This document shows, piece after piece, positions 30,858-40,352 of a DNA stretch of 64,000 nt; position 1 is the stretch's first letter; every line of letters starts with the position of its first letter. The position numbers and the translations under genes are program-made. A model generated the notes under the pieces. The model was not told the origin of the DNA. It ran no database searches and worked only from the letters and a program-made list of their open reading frames with translations. Source of the stretch: Nitrospira sp. (GTDB lineage Bacteria > Nitrospirota > Nitrospiria > Nitrospirales > Nitrospiraceae). Location of the stretch: positions 2,582,179 to 2,646,178 of the forward strand of contig CP126121.1 of the NCBI GenBank assembly GCA_030123625.1, in the 5' to 3' direction.

Positions 30858-31193
30858 ATGGTCATATCCGCATACACGGGGCTGGCTCAAACCATCCATG
30901 ATTTACAAAAGAAAGGGTTTACGGCGAATTTCGGGCTTCTGGATCATGTGTTCACGGATGTCGAGAGCAGGCGGACATTTACCGCCGATCAACTTGATAT
31001 CGTAGACCATCGGCGGTTTGAGGGAATGAGCGATCCCGACGACATGTCGGTCCTCTATGCGATCGAGAGCAATGACGGTACGAAAGGGATCATTGTGGAT
31101 GCGTTTGGGACCTATGCCGATCCTGAACTCGGAGACTTTCTGGAGCACGTGCCCTACCGCGAACGTTCACGGCTTCAGGAGCTTGCGGCCTGA
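30858..31193 (+). CDS. Small conserved protein often misnamed phosphoribosylpyrophosphate synthetase
   Basis: 111 residues from ATG 30858 with AAGGAGG upstream. RRFEGMSDPDDMSVLYAIES and KGIIVDAFGTYADPELGDFL match a short family (FEGxSDPDDxSVLYAIxSxxGxKGxLVDAYGxYAD) that databases often label PRPP synthetase although it lacks the synthase fold and motifs. Real role unknown. Soluble, no signal. Confidence 0.7.
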   Translation: MVISAYTGLAQTIHDLQKKGFTANFGLLDHVFTDVESRRTFTADQLDIVDHRRFEGMSDPDDMSVLYAIESNDGTKGIIVDAFGTYADPELGDFLEHVPYRERSRLQELAA

Positions 31194-31214
31194 AGCCGTG
31201 ATAAGGCTTCACGT

Positions 31215-31532
31215 CTAGGGAGCTTTCGGCGGTTTCTCAATAATTTCCTCATCTGGGACTCGCGTAGCGTGAGGCGCCTGATTGCCTTGCGGCTGAGACT
31301 TTTGCGCTCGTTGCTCGATCCGTAGTTGTCCGGAGGCACTGGCGGTGCCTTCAAGCACGACATCGGCCACGAGGGCATTCTGGGCCGATGTCACGTGAGC
31401 CGGCTCTTGACGAGCCACGAATAGATCAAGCTGCAGCCATCCCCTCTTATGCTGTCCACTGATCGCGCTTGTCGCGTTTTCAAGTTGTTGCGATAGATCG
31501 ACGGTAACCGCTTTCTGCGGACGAGGCCTCAT
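31215..31532 (-). CDS. Hypothetical protein
   Basis: 105 codons, 6 bp after the stop of the next upstream gene on the same strand, with GGGAG about 14 bases before the ATG. VDLSQQLENATSAISGQHKR and QNALVADVVLEGTASASGQL look folded; the C-terminus is Gln/Pro-rich and low-complexity. Unknown family. Confidence 0.4.
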   Translation of the reverse strand: MRPRPQKAVTVDLSQQLENATSAISGQHKRGWLQLDLFVARQEPAHVTSAQNALVADVVLEGTASASGQLRIEQRAQKSQPQGNQAPHATRVPDEEIIEKPPKAP

Positions 31533-31538
31533 TCAAGA

Positions 31539-31886
31539 TCAACCATCTCCCGTCCTGGATTTGTACTTGTGGATCACCCTTTCGTACGAAGCGCCAGGTG
31601 TAATCGTATCCCAGTATCCCAGCGGGTAAATCTTCTGTGAGGCGTGCGGGAAACGCAGCTTGATGATCCGTGATAACGACGACAGATCCGCTGTCACCGT
31701 CACGGGGAGCGATGAATCAGGAGCCTCGGCCTGTCTCACGCCGCAGGAATCGACGGGACGGCAATCCATGTACCGACGAAATACTCTCCAAATCATTTTA
31801 TATACGCGTAGTTCATCTTTGAGATGCGGGTCGAACAGCTCAAGCCATTCCAGGCGGGACACTTTGTCCTGTGCCGGTAATTGCAA
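31539..31886 (-). CDS. Hypothetical protein
   Basis: 115 codons. VSRLEWLELFDPHLKDELRV and IKLRFPHASQKIYPLGYWDT look protein-like. Start uncertain; no ribosome-binding site stands out. Divergent from the membrane-anchored protein at 31974. Confidence 0.4.
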   Translation of the reverse strand: MQLPAQDKVSRLEWLELFDPHLKDELRVYKMIWRVFRRYMDCRPVDSCGVRQAEAPDSSLPVTVTADLSSLSRIIKLRFPHASQKIYPLGYWDTITPGASYERVIHKYKSRTGDG

Positions 31887-31973
31887 TCAGCGGATGGATA
31901 ATGGAGCCGATGGTAATGGCCAGAACCTATGTTTTAGGATGTTCCAGGTGGTAAAACACGTAATGAGGTCTCC

Positions 31974-32798
31974 ATGGAGTGGTTGAAGAAGTGTTGGAAG
32001 TGGTTCTGGGATCAGAGTGTCTTCAATAAGATCGTCATCATCGGGTTGTTCGCAGCGTTTGTCCCATTTGTCCTTCCCACGGTCGTGGCTTGGTTCAGGC
32101 CGACCATGATTCATGTCGGCGTGGCCTTCTACACGTATGAACGAGGAATTCAGCCACAGGGCATGAATACCCTCTATTTCTTCGAAAGGCGCAATCTGGT
32201 GACGGATTGCAGTATTCGCCGTGAAGAACAATCTGTCCCGAGCGGTCGCGCGAAGGCGCCTGATCCGCAAGCGTGGGTATTGATCAAACTGCTGCTGGAA
32301 AATGTGTCCGATCGCGATATCACGAACCTCCGGGTCGGTGTGCGGTCTCCCGCTATCAATCAGACCACGCAGCTGTTGACCGCTCCAACCTTGGCTGCCA
32401 TGGGCAATCAGGAGGCCCCCCCCGATGTCAAACCCTTATATGTCATCTCAATCGGCAAGATTCCAGACGCCAGCTCGGCGGTAGTCACATTGAAGACCGT
32501 CATGGACGAAAACTTGCGCGAGTTTATCTATGTCAAACGACGACCCGTGACCATCCAGGTACCATATGTCTCCGCGGATCAATTCAGGCAATATCCTCCG
32601 ATCGTCTCACGCACGAATGCGGTCAAAATGTTGAATCGTGAAGGGGTACTGCGGACCGGCGATGATACCTTCGCCGACGAAAAACTCCAGGTGACGATAT
32701 TGCCGCCCAATGAGCCGAATGTGAAGGAGCAAGAAGTATCGTATCGAGTCCTTTCTCGGGCCAAGACCTGTACGGAAGCGGAGGCGGGTGTGTGGTGA
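31974..32798 (+). CDS. Membrane-anchored protein of unknown function
   Basis: 274 residues. One N-terminal transmembrane helix (FNKIVIIGLFAAFVPFVLPT, about 17-38) and a large soluble part. The soluble part has AWVLIKLLLENVSDRDITNL, an Ig-like beta pattern, and YVISIGKIPDASSAVVTLKT. One Cys pair is possible (TDCSI, KTCTEAE). The N-terminus MEWLKKCWKWFWDQ is rich in Trp. No family known to me. No strong ribosome-binding site apart from GAGG 31963-31966. Confidence 0.65.
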   Translation: MEWLKKCWKWFWDQSVFNKIVIIGLFAAFVPFVLPTVVAWFRPTMIHVGVAFYTYERGIQPQGMNTLYFFERRNLVTDCSIRREEQSVPSGRAKAPDPQAWVLIKLLLENVSDRDITNLRVGVRSPAINQTTQLLTAPTLAAMGNQEAPPDVKPLYVISIGKIPDASSAVVTLKTVMDENLREFIYVKRRPVTIQVPYVSADQFRQYPPIVSRTNAVKMLNREGVLRTGDDTFADEKLQVTILPPNEPNVKEQEVSYRVLSRAKTCTEAEAGVW

Positions 32799-32847
32799 GC
32801 TTCGACTCAGGAGAGTCGGATCCGAGAGAAGGGAACGAGCCACCCGA

Positions 32848-34137
32848 TCATGCACTATGAGGTGGAACCTTCGTGGCTGAAAAGCTCCTCGCCGCTGATT
32901 GACCGGCCAACCAGCCCGTCGTCCAAGCCCATTGAAAATTGAACCCTCCGATGCGTCCGTCGCAATCGAGCATCTCCCCGATCAGATAGAGTCCAGGAAC
33001 CAGCTTCGACTCCATGGTGCGATAGTTGATTTCTTCCAACGGCACGCCGCCGGCCGTGACTTCCGCAAAGTTCCACCCGCGGTCCCGTTCAATAGGAAAT
33101 CGGAACCTCGTCAGAGTGCTCAGTACTCGCTCCCGGTCACGACGCGCGACCTGAGCCATGAGTTCCAGCGGGTCGCATGAACAATGGCGGCAGAGAAATT
33201 CGGCAAATCGATCCGGGACCAGCATCGATAGGATTCGTGCCAGTGAACGCCTGGGATGTTCAGCCGCTTGGGCCACAAACCATTCCTTCAATTCTTCTGA
33301 TGTCCGGCCTGGAGCAAAGTTGCCGTAAAGATCGACCTGCGCACCTCGGTTCGTCGCCAAGGTCCAGAAGCGGCTGGCATCCATCACCACGGGACCGCTG
33401 ATCCCGAAATGGGTCCAGAGCAGGCTCCCTGTCCGTCGATCGACTTCTCGGCCATCCCACAGGGTGGTCAGCTCCACGTCATGCGACAGGCCCGAGAGCG
33501 TTGCATGAAACATAGAACGATCGAGTACCAAAGGCACGAGGGCCGGCACGGTCGGCGTCACGCGATGGCCAAAGCCACGAGCCAGTCGATATCCGAATCC
33601 ATCGCTGCCGGTCCTCGGCAACGCCAGACCGCCTGTGGCGAGCATAACCCGGGATGCCTGTGTCGTACCCCGACTGTGCCGTACCAGAAATCCTGTGCCT
33701 GACGTCGTGACCTCGCTCACACGATGGCTTGGACGGATGATGACACCGACCCCTCGAGCACGATCGAGCAACGCATTAAGCACCGTGCGCGCGTCGTCGG
33801 TAGTTGGGAATAGCTTGCCCGTCGGTTCGCGCTTTAAATCAACGCCTAACGACTTAAACCATGCGATCGTCCGTTCCACTGAAAACGCCGCGAGAATATT
33901 TCTGATGATGTTTCGATTCCCGAAAAAATCCTTTGGGGTGATCACCTCGTGCGTGACGTTGCAACGCCCGCCGCCTGAGACCAGAATTTTGGCCCCTATC
34001 TGCTTGACCCCATCCAGCAAGAGCACACGCCCAGGGTATCCGTCTTGTGCGAGCGTTTCCGCCGCAGCGATTGCGCCGGTCAGTCCGGCGGCGCCGGCTC
34101 CCACGACGGCCACGCTCACCACATCGTCGGTCATCAC
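32848..34137 (-). CDS. HI0933/YhiN-family flavoprotein (BaiN-like FAD-dependent oxidoreductase)
   Basis: 429 residues. The N-terminal VAVVGAGAAGLTGAIAAAET is a dinucleotide-binding GxGxxG motif for FAD. GAKILVSGGGRCNVTH is the family signature (GxKxxxSGGGRCNxTN). The C-terminal AEVTAGGVPLEEINYRTMES and GLYLIGEMLDCDGRIGGFNF are also typical. Members are of uncertain function; BaiN acts on bile-acid intermediates, others are called aminoacetone oxidases. Cytoplasmic. The gene is divergent from the MscS gene, and the long frame of the latter overlaps its start. Confidence 0.9.
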   Translation of the reverse strand: MMTDDVVSVAVVGAGAAGLTGAIAAAETLAQDGYPGRVLLLDGVKQIGAKILVSGGGRCNVTHEVITPKDFFGNRNIIRNILAAFSVERTIAWFKSLGVDLKREPTGKLFPTTDDARTVLNALLDRARGVGVIIRPSHRVSEVTTSGTGFLVRHSRGTTQASRVMLATGGLALPRTGSDGFGYRLARGFGHRVTPTVPALVPLVLDRSMFHATLSGLSHDVELTTLWDGREVDRRTGSLLWTHFGISGPVVMDASRFWTLATNRGAQVDLYGNFAPGRTSEELKEWFVAQAAEHPRRSLARILSMLVPDRFAEFLCRHCSCDPLELMAQVARRDRERVLSTLTRFRFPIERDRGWNFAEVTAGGVPLEEINYRTMESKLVPGLYLIGEMLDCDGRIGGFNFQWAWTTGWLAGQSAARSFSATKVPPHSA

Positions 34138-34299
34138 TTGGTCCCTTCGGTGATTAATTCAAGCGCTGTTGTAACTCGTTTACTCCCCCGGATTCCACGG
34201 AAGATGCTGCGTAACGTTTCCGAGACTGGGTTTTTACCTAGTGGTCTTGCAAGAACTGAGTCGGTTACAGTCAATCGTGTTGTGCCTTCAGAACCGGCA

Positions 34300-36603
34300 A
34301 TGACAGGTGTGTCCGTAGCGAAGCTTCATCTTATTCTGCTCCTCGCACTCGGCCTGATCGGAGTGGGTTTTTCGCAATCCGCTCACGCCATCGAGCCAAA
34401 TCGCGCAACGCCGGCTCCTCAGGCAGAGCAAAAGCAGAACGGCGTCCCTCAGCCTGATGAAATAGATGTGGCGTCGCTCAGCGAACGACGCAAACACGCG
34501 CAAACGGACCTGAATGCCCTGAGAGAGTCTCTCGCATCCAAGAGTGTGACCGGCGCGGCTGGAGAGGAGCAGCAGGAACGGCAGGCGCTGTTGGAACAGA
34601 TCGTACGGGGATATGACGAGCAGTTGAGCGATGTTCAGCGGCTTACCGAGGCGCGTCAGCGGCACGCCGACATCGTCCGCGGCAACAGTGAGTGGAAGGG
34701 ATTTTCGGAGCTTTCACCCTATTCGATTTTTCTCGCGGACCAATTGTGGGATACCGTGCATTCCCTCAAACTTGCCGTCGAAGGTCTGCGATCGCAACGT
34801 GAGTTACTCACGTTGCGATTCGAGCAAGCGCGCGAAGCGCTGGCGACGGCCGAAGAGCGGCAGCGACAGGCCTCGGAACGGTTGGAAACAGCCAAAGACC
34901 CCGGACAGGTCGGTCGTGAACGCAGAAATTACGAACTCGTCGCTCTTCACACTCGGGCCGCATCCGTTCTGCTGCAAACGGCGCAACTCTCAATAAGACG
35001 GGTGGAGGAAGAACTGGATGGGACCAAAGCCAGGCTCGCTTTTGAACAGCGGCGGCTCGATGCGGTTTCTCCTCACGTCATGTTCGGCGAAGCGGATCTC
35101 GCTCAAGTCCGAACCCGTTTGGCGAAAGAGCGCTTGCGTTTCGAGGAGCAACTGGAACAGTCGATCGGGGAGCGACAACGGCAGTCACAGATCGTCCAGC
35201 AGGCCGAGCAGCGATTAGACCTTCTCCGAAACAAACAGGCGGGAGGAAAAGACGCGGCAGAGGAGACGCCGGCCCTATCACGGGCGAAGGCGGCGGTTGA
35301 ACTGGCCCAAGCGCGTATGGACAATCTGGTGTCACAGAGCGATCTCTTGCAGCAATTGATGAACATCGTGGAAGGGGAGCGCCGACTGTGGGAAAACCGC
35401 TTTGTCGTCGCTCATACGTCCGAGCCGGGGAAAGCACGCGAAGCCTATGAGCGTTTTACACCGCTTTTTGACAATTTTCATGCGTCCCGCGACTACTTGC
35501 GCCAGCAGGCCGGAATCATATCCGGCCAGATTAGCGAAGTTGAGAATCGTCTGCGCCATTCGCAGATGCCGCTTCGTGCCACCCTGCAAGACCTCATTCG
35601 GACATTGCACGAGCGAGAACAAGCCTACACCAAGGCATTGCACCGCATGGATGAAGCGGCCAGGTTTATGGAGAGATGGCGGGATGAGTTCAAGCAACAG
35701 CAGAAAGAATTGCCTCTATCCGACCGCTTCGAAGAGTTGCTGACCCGTAGTGGGAGTTTGATCAAGGATGCCTGGAGGTACGAGCTCTTTTCCGCGGAAG
35801 ACACGATCGAGGTTGACGGCAAGACCATAACCGGCCATCGCAGTGTGACGGTCGGCAAAACGCTGACCGCCTTGGCGATCTTCCTGATCGGCTATGTCGT
35901 CTGTGTCTATTTGGCGCGGGCTATCAGCCGATTGGCCGTGACGAGGCTCGGCACGGGGTCGGACGTCGCAAATCTGGTGCGCCAGTGGACCCAAGCGCTC
36001 CTTATTACGTTCTTGATCGTGCTGAGCTTCTCGTGGGCGAAGATCCCGCTGACGATCTTTGCGTTTCTCGGCGGAGCCTTTGCGATCGGGGTCGGATTCG
36101 GCGCGCAGACACTCTTGAAAAATATTATCAGCGGGATTCTGCTGTTGATCGAACGCCCGATGCGGGTCGGCGATCTTATTGAGGCCGACAATGTTCGAGG
36201 TCGGGTGACTTCGATCGGTCTTCGTTCTTCCACCATCAGAGACGCCAAAGGAACAGAGACGCTGATACCGAACAGCAGTTTCCTCGAACGGGCCCTCACG
36301 AACTGGACTTACTCAAGCCGTGTCGGGCGATTTTCTCTCCGAGTCGGCGCTCCATACGGCACGGCCGCTCAACAGATTATGAATCTGCTTTCAGCTCTTG
36401 TCCTGCAGCATCCGAAAGTCATGAAGCAACCTGCACCGCAAGTGCTCCTCGACGAATTCGGAACTCAAGCCCGCATCTTCACGGTGAACTATTGGCATGA
36501 AATCTCTTCCGATGTCGATCCGAGCGGAATCGCAAGCGAATTACGCTTCGCGATAGAACAAAAGTTTGCGGAGGCGGGTCTGAAAGTACTGCCGGCGACG
36601 TGA
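34300..36603 (+). CDS. Large mechanosensitive channel of the MscS/KefA group
   Basis: About 767 residues from ATG 34300, which starts a signal peptide (VAKLHLILLLALGLIGVGFS...SAHA). Earlier starts at 34204 and 34045 would overlap the divergent flavoprotein gene. Residues ~30-510 are a long periplasmic coiled-coil domain rich in Glu, Gln and Arg. Membrane helices follow (TLTALAIFLIGYVVCVYLAR and ALLITFLIVLSFSWAKIPLT). The MscS pore and beta domain are clear: FAIGVGFGAQTLLKNIISGI, IERPMRVGDLIEADNVRGRV and LIPNSSFLERALTNWTYSS. It should release solutes under hypo-osmotic shock. Confidence 0.9.
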   Translation: MTGVSVAKLHLILLLALGLIGVGFSQSAHAIEPNRATPAPQAEQKQNGVPQPDEIDVASLSERRKHAQTDLNALRESLASKSVTGAAGEEQQERQALLEQIVRGYDEQLSDVQRLTEARQRHADIVRGNSEWKGFSELSPYSIFLADQLWDTVHSLKLAVEGLRSQRELLTLRFEQAREALATAEERQRQASERLETAKDPGQVGRERRNYELVALHTRAASVLLQTAQLSIRRVEEELDGTKARLAFEQRRLDAVSPHVMFGEADLAQVRTRLAKERLRFEEQLEQSIGERQRQSQIVQQAEQRLDLLRNKQAGGKDAAEETPALSRAKAAVELAQARMDNLVSQSDLLQQLMNIVEGERRLWENRFVVAHTSEPGKAREAYERFTPLFDNFHASRDYLRQQAGIISGQISEVENRLRHSQMPLRATLQDLIRTLHEREQAYTKALHRMDEAARFMERWRDEFKQQQKELPLSDRFEELLTRSGSLIKDAWRYELFSAEDTIEVDGKTITGHRSVTVGKTLTALAIFLIGYVVCVYLARAISRLAVTRLGTGSDVANLVRQWTQALLITFLIVLSFSWAKIPLTIFAFLGGAFAIGVGFGAQTLLKNIISGILLLIERPMRVGDLIEADNVRGRVTSIGLRSSTIRDAKGTETLIPNSSFLERALTNWTYSSRVGRFSLRVGAPYGTAAQQIMNLLSALVLQHPKVMKQPAPQVLLDEFGTQARIFTVNYWHEISSDVDPSGIASELRFAIEQKFAEAGLKVLPAT

Positions 36604-36694
36604 AGAATTAGAGTTTTTTAACTAACGGTTAACATGCCGTTAATCTTCGAATGTTACATACGTCCACATTCAATATCGGCAAAGGAGAAAGTCA

Positions 36695-36850
36695 ATGACC
36701 TGTGTGAAATGCAAAGGATTGATGATCCACGAGCGCCAACCGGCGATGTCATCCAGTACGATCATTCTGCGCTGTCTCAATTGCGGTCTAATCATTGATC
36801 CTTTGATTGAGCAGAATCGCAGCAATCACATGCGAGCCAAGGCGGCCTAA
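36695..36850 (+). CDS. 51-residue zinc-ribbon microprotein
   Basis: ATG 36695 follows AAAGGAG. The peptide starts MTCVKCKGLMIHER and later has ILRCLNCGLIIDP: two CxxC knuckles (Cys3/Cys6 and Cys28/Cys31) that would bind one zinc. Length 51, so below usual calling limits. Small zinc ribbons of this type occur as nucleic-acid or protein adapters; role unknown. Confidence 0.75.
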   Translation: MTCVKCKGLMIHERQPAMSSSTIILRCLNCGLIIDPLIEQNRSNHMRAKAA

Positions 36851-36923
36851 GAGACGGGATTTTCTGGCAGGACCGGAGATTGTGAATTCAATTGCGTGGT
36901 CGGATTGGGCGTCGCGTGCGCAG

Positions 36924-37697
36924 TCAGATCGAAAACTCAGCCCACACAAAGGTATGGTCTGAAGGCTCTTTCGCTCGCCGCGGCTCGACGTCCACATCCG
37001 CCTTTACGCACTTTTCCGCCAGCGGTGCCGTGGCCATCATATGATCGATGCGCCATCCTTTATTGGCTTCCAATGAACTCGGCGCACGGTAGTCCCAGAA
37101 TGTATATTGTTGGCGTGTCGGGTAGAGTGTCACAAAGACATCGTGAAATCCCCAGGCGACCGTTTTTTCATACGCGTTGCGCGCGGCTTCGTGGTAGCAG
37201 ACATGGTTCAAATGTTTCTCCGGACTGTGGACGTCCATGGGACGTGGAGCAATATTCATATCTCCGCACCAGATAGCCGGAGCTTGCGGTGAAAGATGTG
37301 CATTGAAGTAATTACGTAGCCGTTCATACCAGGCGAGCTTGTAGGCATACTTCGGCGAATTGATTTCAAACCCCTGCGGCACGTAGGTATTGACGATGGG
37401 AATTCCGTCGATGAGGACTCTCAACAAGCGAGAATCCTCGGGGTCTCCTCCATCGCCGAATCCATAGAACACTGCTTCCGGTTTCTTTCTGCTGAGGATC
37501 GCCACCCCGTTATAGGATTTCATTCCTCGAAAGGTCATCTCATACCCGCTCGGTGCCAGCGAGAGCAAAGGAAATTCGCTATCCTGGACCTTGGTCTCTT
37601 GGAGGCACAGAACATCCGGCTGATGTCGATCAAGCCATTCGAGCACGATCGGCAAACGCTTGCGCAATGAATTGACGTTGAATGTCGCTATTTTCAC
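36924..37697 (-). CDS. xth: Exodeoxyribonuclease III
   Basis: 257 residues from GTG 37697 (VKIATFNVNSLRKRLP), the normal Xth start; the open frame to 37811 adds an unrelated N-terminus. Motifs: CLQETKVQ (metal-binding Glu), YNGVAILSR, WCGDMNIAPRPMDVH (Asp/Asn), GWRIDHMMAT (Asp) and EPSDHTFVWAEF (His). It is an AP endonuclease and 3'-5' exonuclease for base-excision repair. Size fits the family. Confidence 0.93.
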   Translation of the reverse strand: MKIATFNVNSLRKRLPIVLEWLDRHQPDVLCLQETKVQDSEFPLLSLAPSGYEMTFRGMKSYNGVAILSRKKPEAVFYGFGDGGDPEDSRLLRVLIDGIPIVNTYVPQGFEINSPKYAYKLAWYERLRNYFNAHLSPQAPAIWCGDMNIAPRPMDVHSPEKHLNHVCYHEAARNAYEKTVAWGFHDVFVTLYPTRQQYTFWDYRAPSSLEANKGWRIDHMMATAPLAEKCVKADVDVEPRRAKEPSDHTFVWAEFSI

Positions 37698-38366
37698 CTC
37701 AGCCCCAAATGAGTCGGCGCATCCTAACAAAAGCCGTGCAGGGCAACAAGCGGGCGGCAAGTATCGAGCCATGCCCGTCACTCCGTCACCGTCTTGAGTC
37801 GGCACCTTCAACGCATGGACTCCTTTGGGTCACGCCGATGACTTGAGGCCGTGTAACTCGCGCCGCCAGGCGAGATCGATTCGACGATCAGCACCGGATC
37901 TGCCAGCATGATTGCGATCAGGCGATAGTCCCGTATTTCGGCGTGGAGTGCTGCGGGACAGCATGGCATGTCGCTAGCCTGAAAGAGGGGACCATGAACA
38001 TGAGGGGCGTGGTGATCGCCGGATGCGTTGGTGTCTTGTTGCGACTGAAGCGCTTGCCCGTTTTATGAGACTGTCTACGGATTGAGTCGGCAGCACGAGT
38101 CATGATATGAAGGCGCGTGTCGATCCGGCCCACATGCCTACAAGCGGAAGGGGTGAGCACCATGGAGACAGCAGCGTGGAAAGCCGTGACTGTCGGTGAA
38201 GGCGGTCGACAGATTGATTTTGGGATCACACCGGGACTGGAAGCACTGGTGCGAACATTGCGGAATGTCTTTCCAACGGCTGAGAAGACCTCGGATCAGG
38301 TGACGATCGAAGCGAAAAGAGGACAGAGGCGAAACGAACAGGGACAGCATAAGCAGGGAGGAGGAT
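37698..38366. other. Intergenic region upstream of the peroxidase gene
   Basis: About 670 bp. A 24-codon frame at 37994-38068 has GAGGGG before its ATG and a hydrophobic core, but is too short to judge. A plus frame from ATG 38162 (METAAWKAVTVGEGGRQIDF) reads into the peroxidase gene and, if real, would end at 38542 in another frame; its first 60 codons look protein-like but nothing supports it further. Confidence 0.4.
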
Positions 38367-39437
38367 ATGATGAGATGTCGCGGTGCATGCGGAAGAATGA
38401 CACGAGTCGGAATGCTGGGCTTGGGTATTGCGGTGGCTTTGTCATTGCTCTCGGTCGCTGGGACGAGCAGCGCCGAGACACCTTTGCAATTGCCACAAGT
38501 CCAAGGGCTGGAAGATCCGAACACCTTTGTTCCCGCCGATAATCCGCTCACGAAGGAGAAGGTGGAGTTGGGCCGCATCCTATTCTTCGATAAGCGGTTA
38601 TCAAAGAACAACACCATCGCCTGCGCCAGCTGCCATATAAAGGAGAAGGGATTTACAGACGGCATGCCGGTGTCGACCGGTATTCACGGTCTCAAGGGGG
38701 GCCGCAGCGCGCCTGTGTCATTCAATCGCGTCTATAGCAAACTGAATTTTTGGGATGGCCGGGCGGCGACATTGGAAGCTCAATCGGTCGGTCCGTTTAC
38801 GAATCCGATCGAGCACGGCTTTCCCAACTACGATGTGATGAATGCGAAGATGATGAAAATCCCAGGCTACCGAAAACTCTTCAAGCAAGTCTTCGGCGAT
38901 GACAATATCACGACGGAGAGGGTGGGCATGGCCATTGCCAGCTTTCAGCGGACCGTCTTGTCCGGTAACAGCGCGGTGGACAAGTATGATATCGGAGGAG
39001 ATCAAGACGCGTTGAGCGACTCCGCGAAACGCGGCCTCGAGCTGTTCCGTGGGAAGGCTCGTTGCACCCGTTGTCATTCGGGATTCAACTTCACCGATGA
39101 GAAGTTTCATAACATAGGAATCGGCTGGGATACGAATACCGTGGATCTCGGTCGGTATATGATCACGAACACCCCCGAGGATATCGGAGCCTTCAAGACC
39201 CCGACGTTGCGCGAGATCGCCCGCACCGGTCCGTATATGCACGACGGGCGGTTCAAAACTCTGGAAGAGGTGGTGAATTTCTACAACCAGGGCGGGATTA
39301 AGAATCCGCATCTTGACAATACGATCATCCCGTTGGAACTGACGGAGGAAGAAAAGCAGGATTTGGTGGCCATGCTCAAGTCGCTCAATGGCGAGGGGTG
39401 GCAGCACGTCTCCGCGCCGAAGTCGTTTCCGAAGTAA
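38367..39437 (+). CDS. Di-haem cytochrome c peroxidase (MauG/CcpA family)
   Basis: 356 residues with GGAGGAGG before the ATG. Residues 1-37 are a signal peptide (MTRVGMLGLGIAVALSLLSV...SSA-E). Two haem c sites: CASCH (86-90) and CTRCH (233-237). LGRILFFDKRLS, GRSAPVSFNRVYSKLNFWDGRA and PTLREIARTGPYMHDGRF are hallmark peroxidase motifs. It reduces hydrogen peroxide in the periplasm with electrons from a c-type cytochrome. A strong terminator follows. Confidence 0.95.
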   Translation: MMRCRGACGRMTRVGMLGLGIAVALSLLSVAGTSSAETPLQLPQVQGLEDPNTFVPADNPLTKEKVELGRILFFDKRLSKNNTIACASCHIKEKGFTDGMPVSTGIHGLKGGRSAPVSFNRVYSKLNFWDGRAATLEAQSVGPFTNPIEHGFPNYDVMNAKMMKIPGYRKLFKQVFGDDNITTERVGMAIASFQRTVLSGNSAVDKYDIGGDQDALSDSAKRGLELFRGKARCTRCHSGFNFTDEKFHNIGIGWDTNTVDLGRYMITNTPEDIGAFKTPTLREIARTGPYMHDGRFKTLEEVVNFYNQGGIKNPHLDNTIIPLELTEEEKQDLVAMLKSLNGEGWQHVSAPKSFPK

Positions 39438-39466
39438 TTCGAACCGGTCACGATGAGGGGAAATCG

Positions 39467-39497
39467 GAGGGCCATCGCACGATGGCCCTCTTTTTTT
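39467..39497 (+). terminator. Strong intrinsic terminator, probably shared by convergent genes
   Basis: GAGGGCCATC (39467-39476) pairs with GATGGCCCTC (39481-39490), 4-nt loop GCAC, followed by seven T. The convergent MscS gene ends at 39496 inside the T-run; its own read-through side lacks a T-run of this length. Confidence 0.9.
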
Positions 39498-40344
39498 AGG
39501 TGCGGCGTAATGATTCCTGATCGTTCATCTGTAGGAGATACCGACGGAGGATGGCCTGCTCAATACGGGACCGTCCTCGATCCGGTGCCGGAAACCGAAG
39601 GACGAGATGCACTCTGCCGGATTCCGGCAACTGAATGGTGATGCGCGGTTCCGGAGAAGGCGCTTCCAACAGATTGGTCTGCTCCAGCAGCTTCATCTGC
39701 CGTGCGGCTTCATCCATGAACGGCGCGCATTCCGCCTTCGCAGCCTCTAAGAGGGAGTGCTCGGCTTTCTGCCAGTCGTCATCATTTTTGAGGGGAACGA
39801 TCAGCGTGTAGAGACCGTACTCTTGCTCAGGATTTTCCTTGATCAACGTATTGGTAAGCAGCAAACTATTGGGAAAGATGGTCACGCGACCGGTGTACAA
39901 ATGAGCGGATTGCCCGGGACCGATTTCCAATAATCTTGTCGCGAAGGCATCGTGGTCCAGCACCACTCCGCGGTGGCCCGCGATTTGAATCCGATCACCG
40001 ACGGCGAAGACCTTGCTACCGACTCGAAGCGCCGCCCCGCTCCAGCAGAGGATCAGCTCTCTTGTCGCCAGGACGAACGCCGCCGCCAAGGCGACGAGCG
40101 AAACGGCAAAGGCCTGCAGTTCGTGAGCCCAGATGATCACGAGACCGATAAGAAACGCGAAGACGACCGAGTTCCTGGTCGTGACTACCCAACGGCGTTT
40201 CGATTCCATCGAGAGCGTCGGATTGCGGGCGATCCAACGCACGATCAGCGGCCTGAGGATGATCAAGGTCAGCAACAGGATCAGCGACTTCAATCCATCC
40301 AACGCGACCGAGCTGTCGATGGCAAACCACTCGCTTTGAGGCAC
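39496..40344 (-). CDS. MscS-family small-conductance mechanosensitive channel
   Basis: 282 residues. N-terminal helices LKSLILLLTLIILRPLIVRW and SVVFAFLIGLVIIWAHELQA, then the pore-type helix VSLVALAAAFVLATRELILC. The beta domain has VGDRIQIAGHRGVVLDHDAF and VTIFPNSLLLTNTLI (NSxL motif). The cytosolic end carries the vestibule domain. The pore helix lacks the tight Gly/Ala pattern of E. coli MscS, so gating may differ. The next gene upstream on the strand is the lipoprotein at 40353, 8 bp away. Confidence 0.85.
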   Translation of the reverse strand: MPQSEWFAIDSSVALDGLKSLILLLTLIILRPLIVRWIARNPTLSMESKRRWVVTTRNSVVFAFLIGLVIIWAHELQAFAVSLVALAAAFVLATRELILCWSGAALRVGSKVFAVGDRIQIAGHRGVVLDHDAFATRLLEIGPGQSAHLYTGRVTIFPNSLLLTNTLIKENPEQEYGLYTLIVPLKNDDDWQKAEHSLLEAAKAECAPFMDEAARQMKLLEQTNLLEAPSPEPRITIQLPESGRVHLVLRFPAPDRGRSRIEQAILRRYLLQMNDQESLRRT

Positions 40345-40352
40345 GATCTCCT

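Noticed and set aside
30831..31193. Phosphoribosylpyrophosphate synthetase as the product
   Set aside because: The short protein belongs to a family that often carries this name but lacks the size and motifs of the enzyme.
38117..38542. 141-codon frame running into the peroxidase gene
   Set aside because: Most of it overlaps the peroxidase in another frame; only the first part could be real and nothing supports it.
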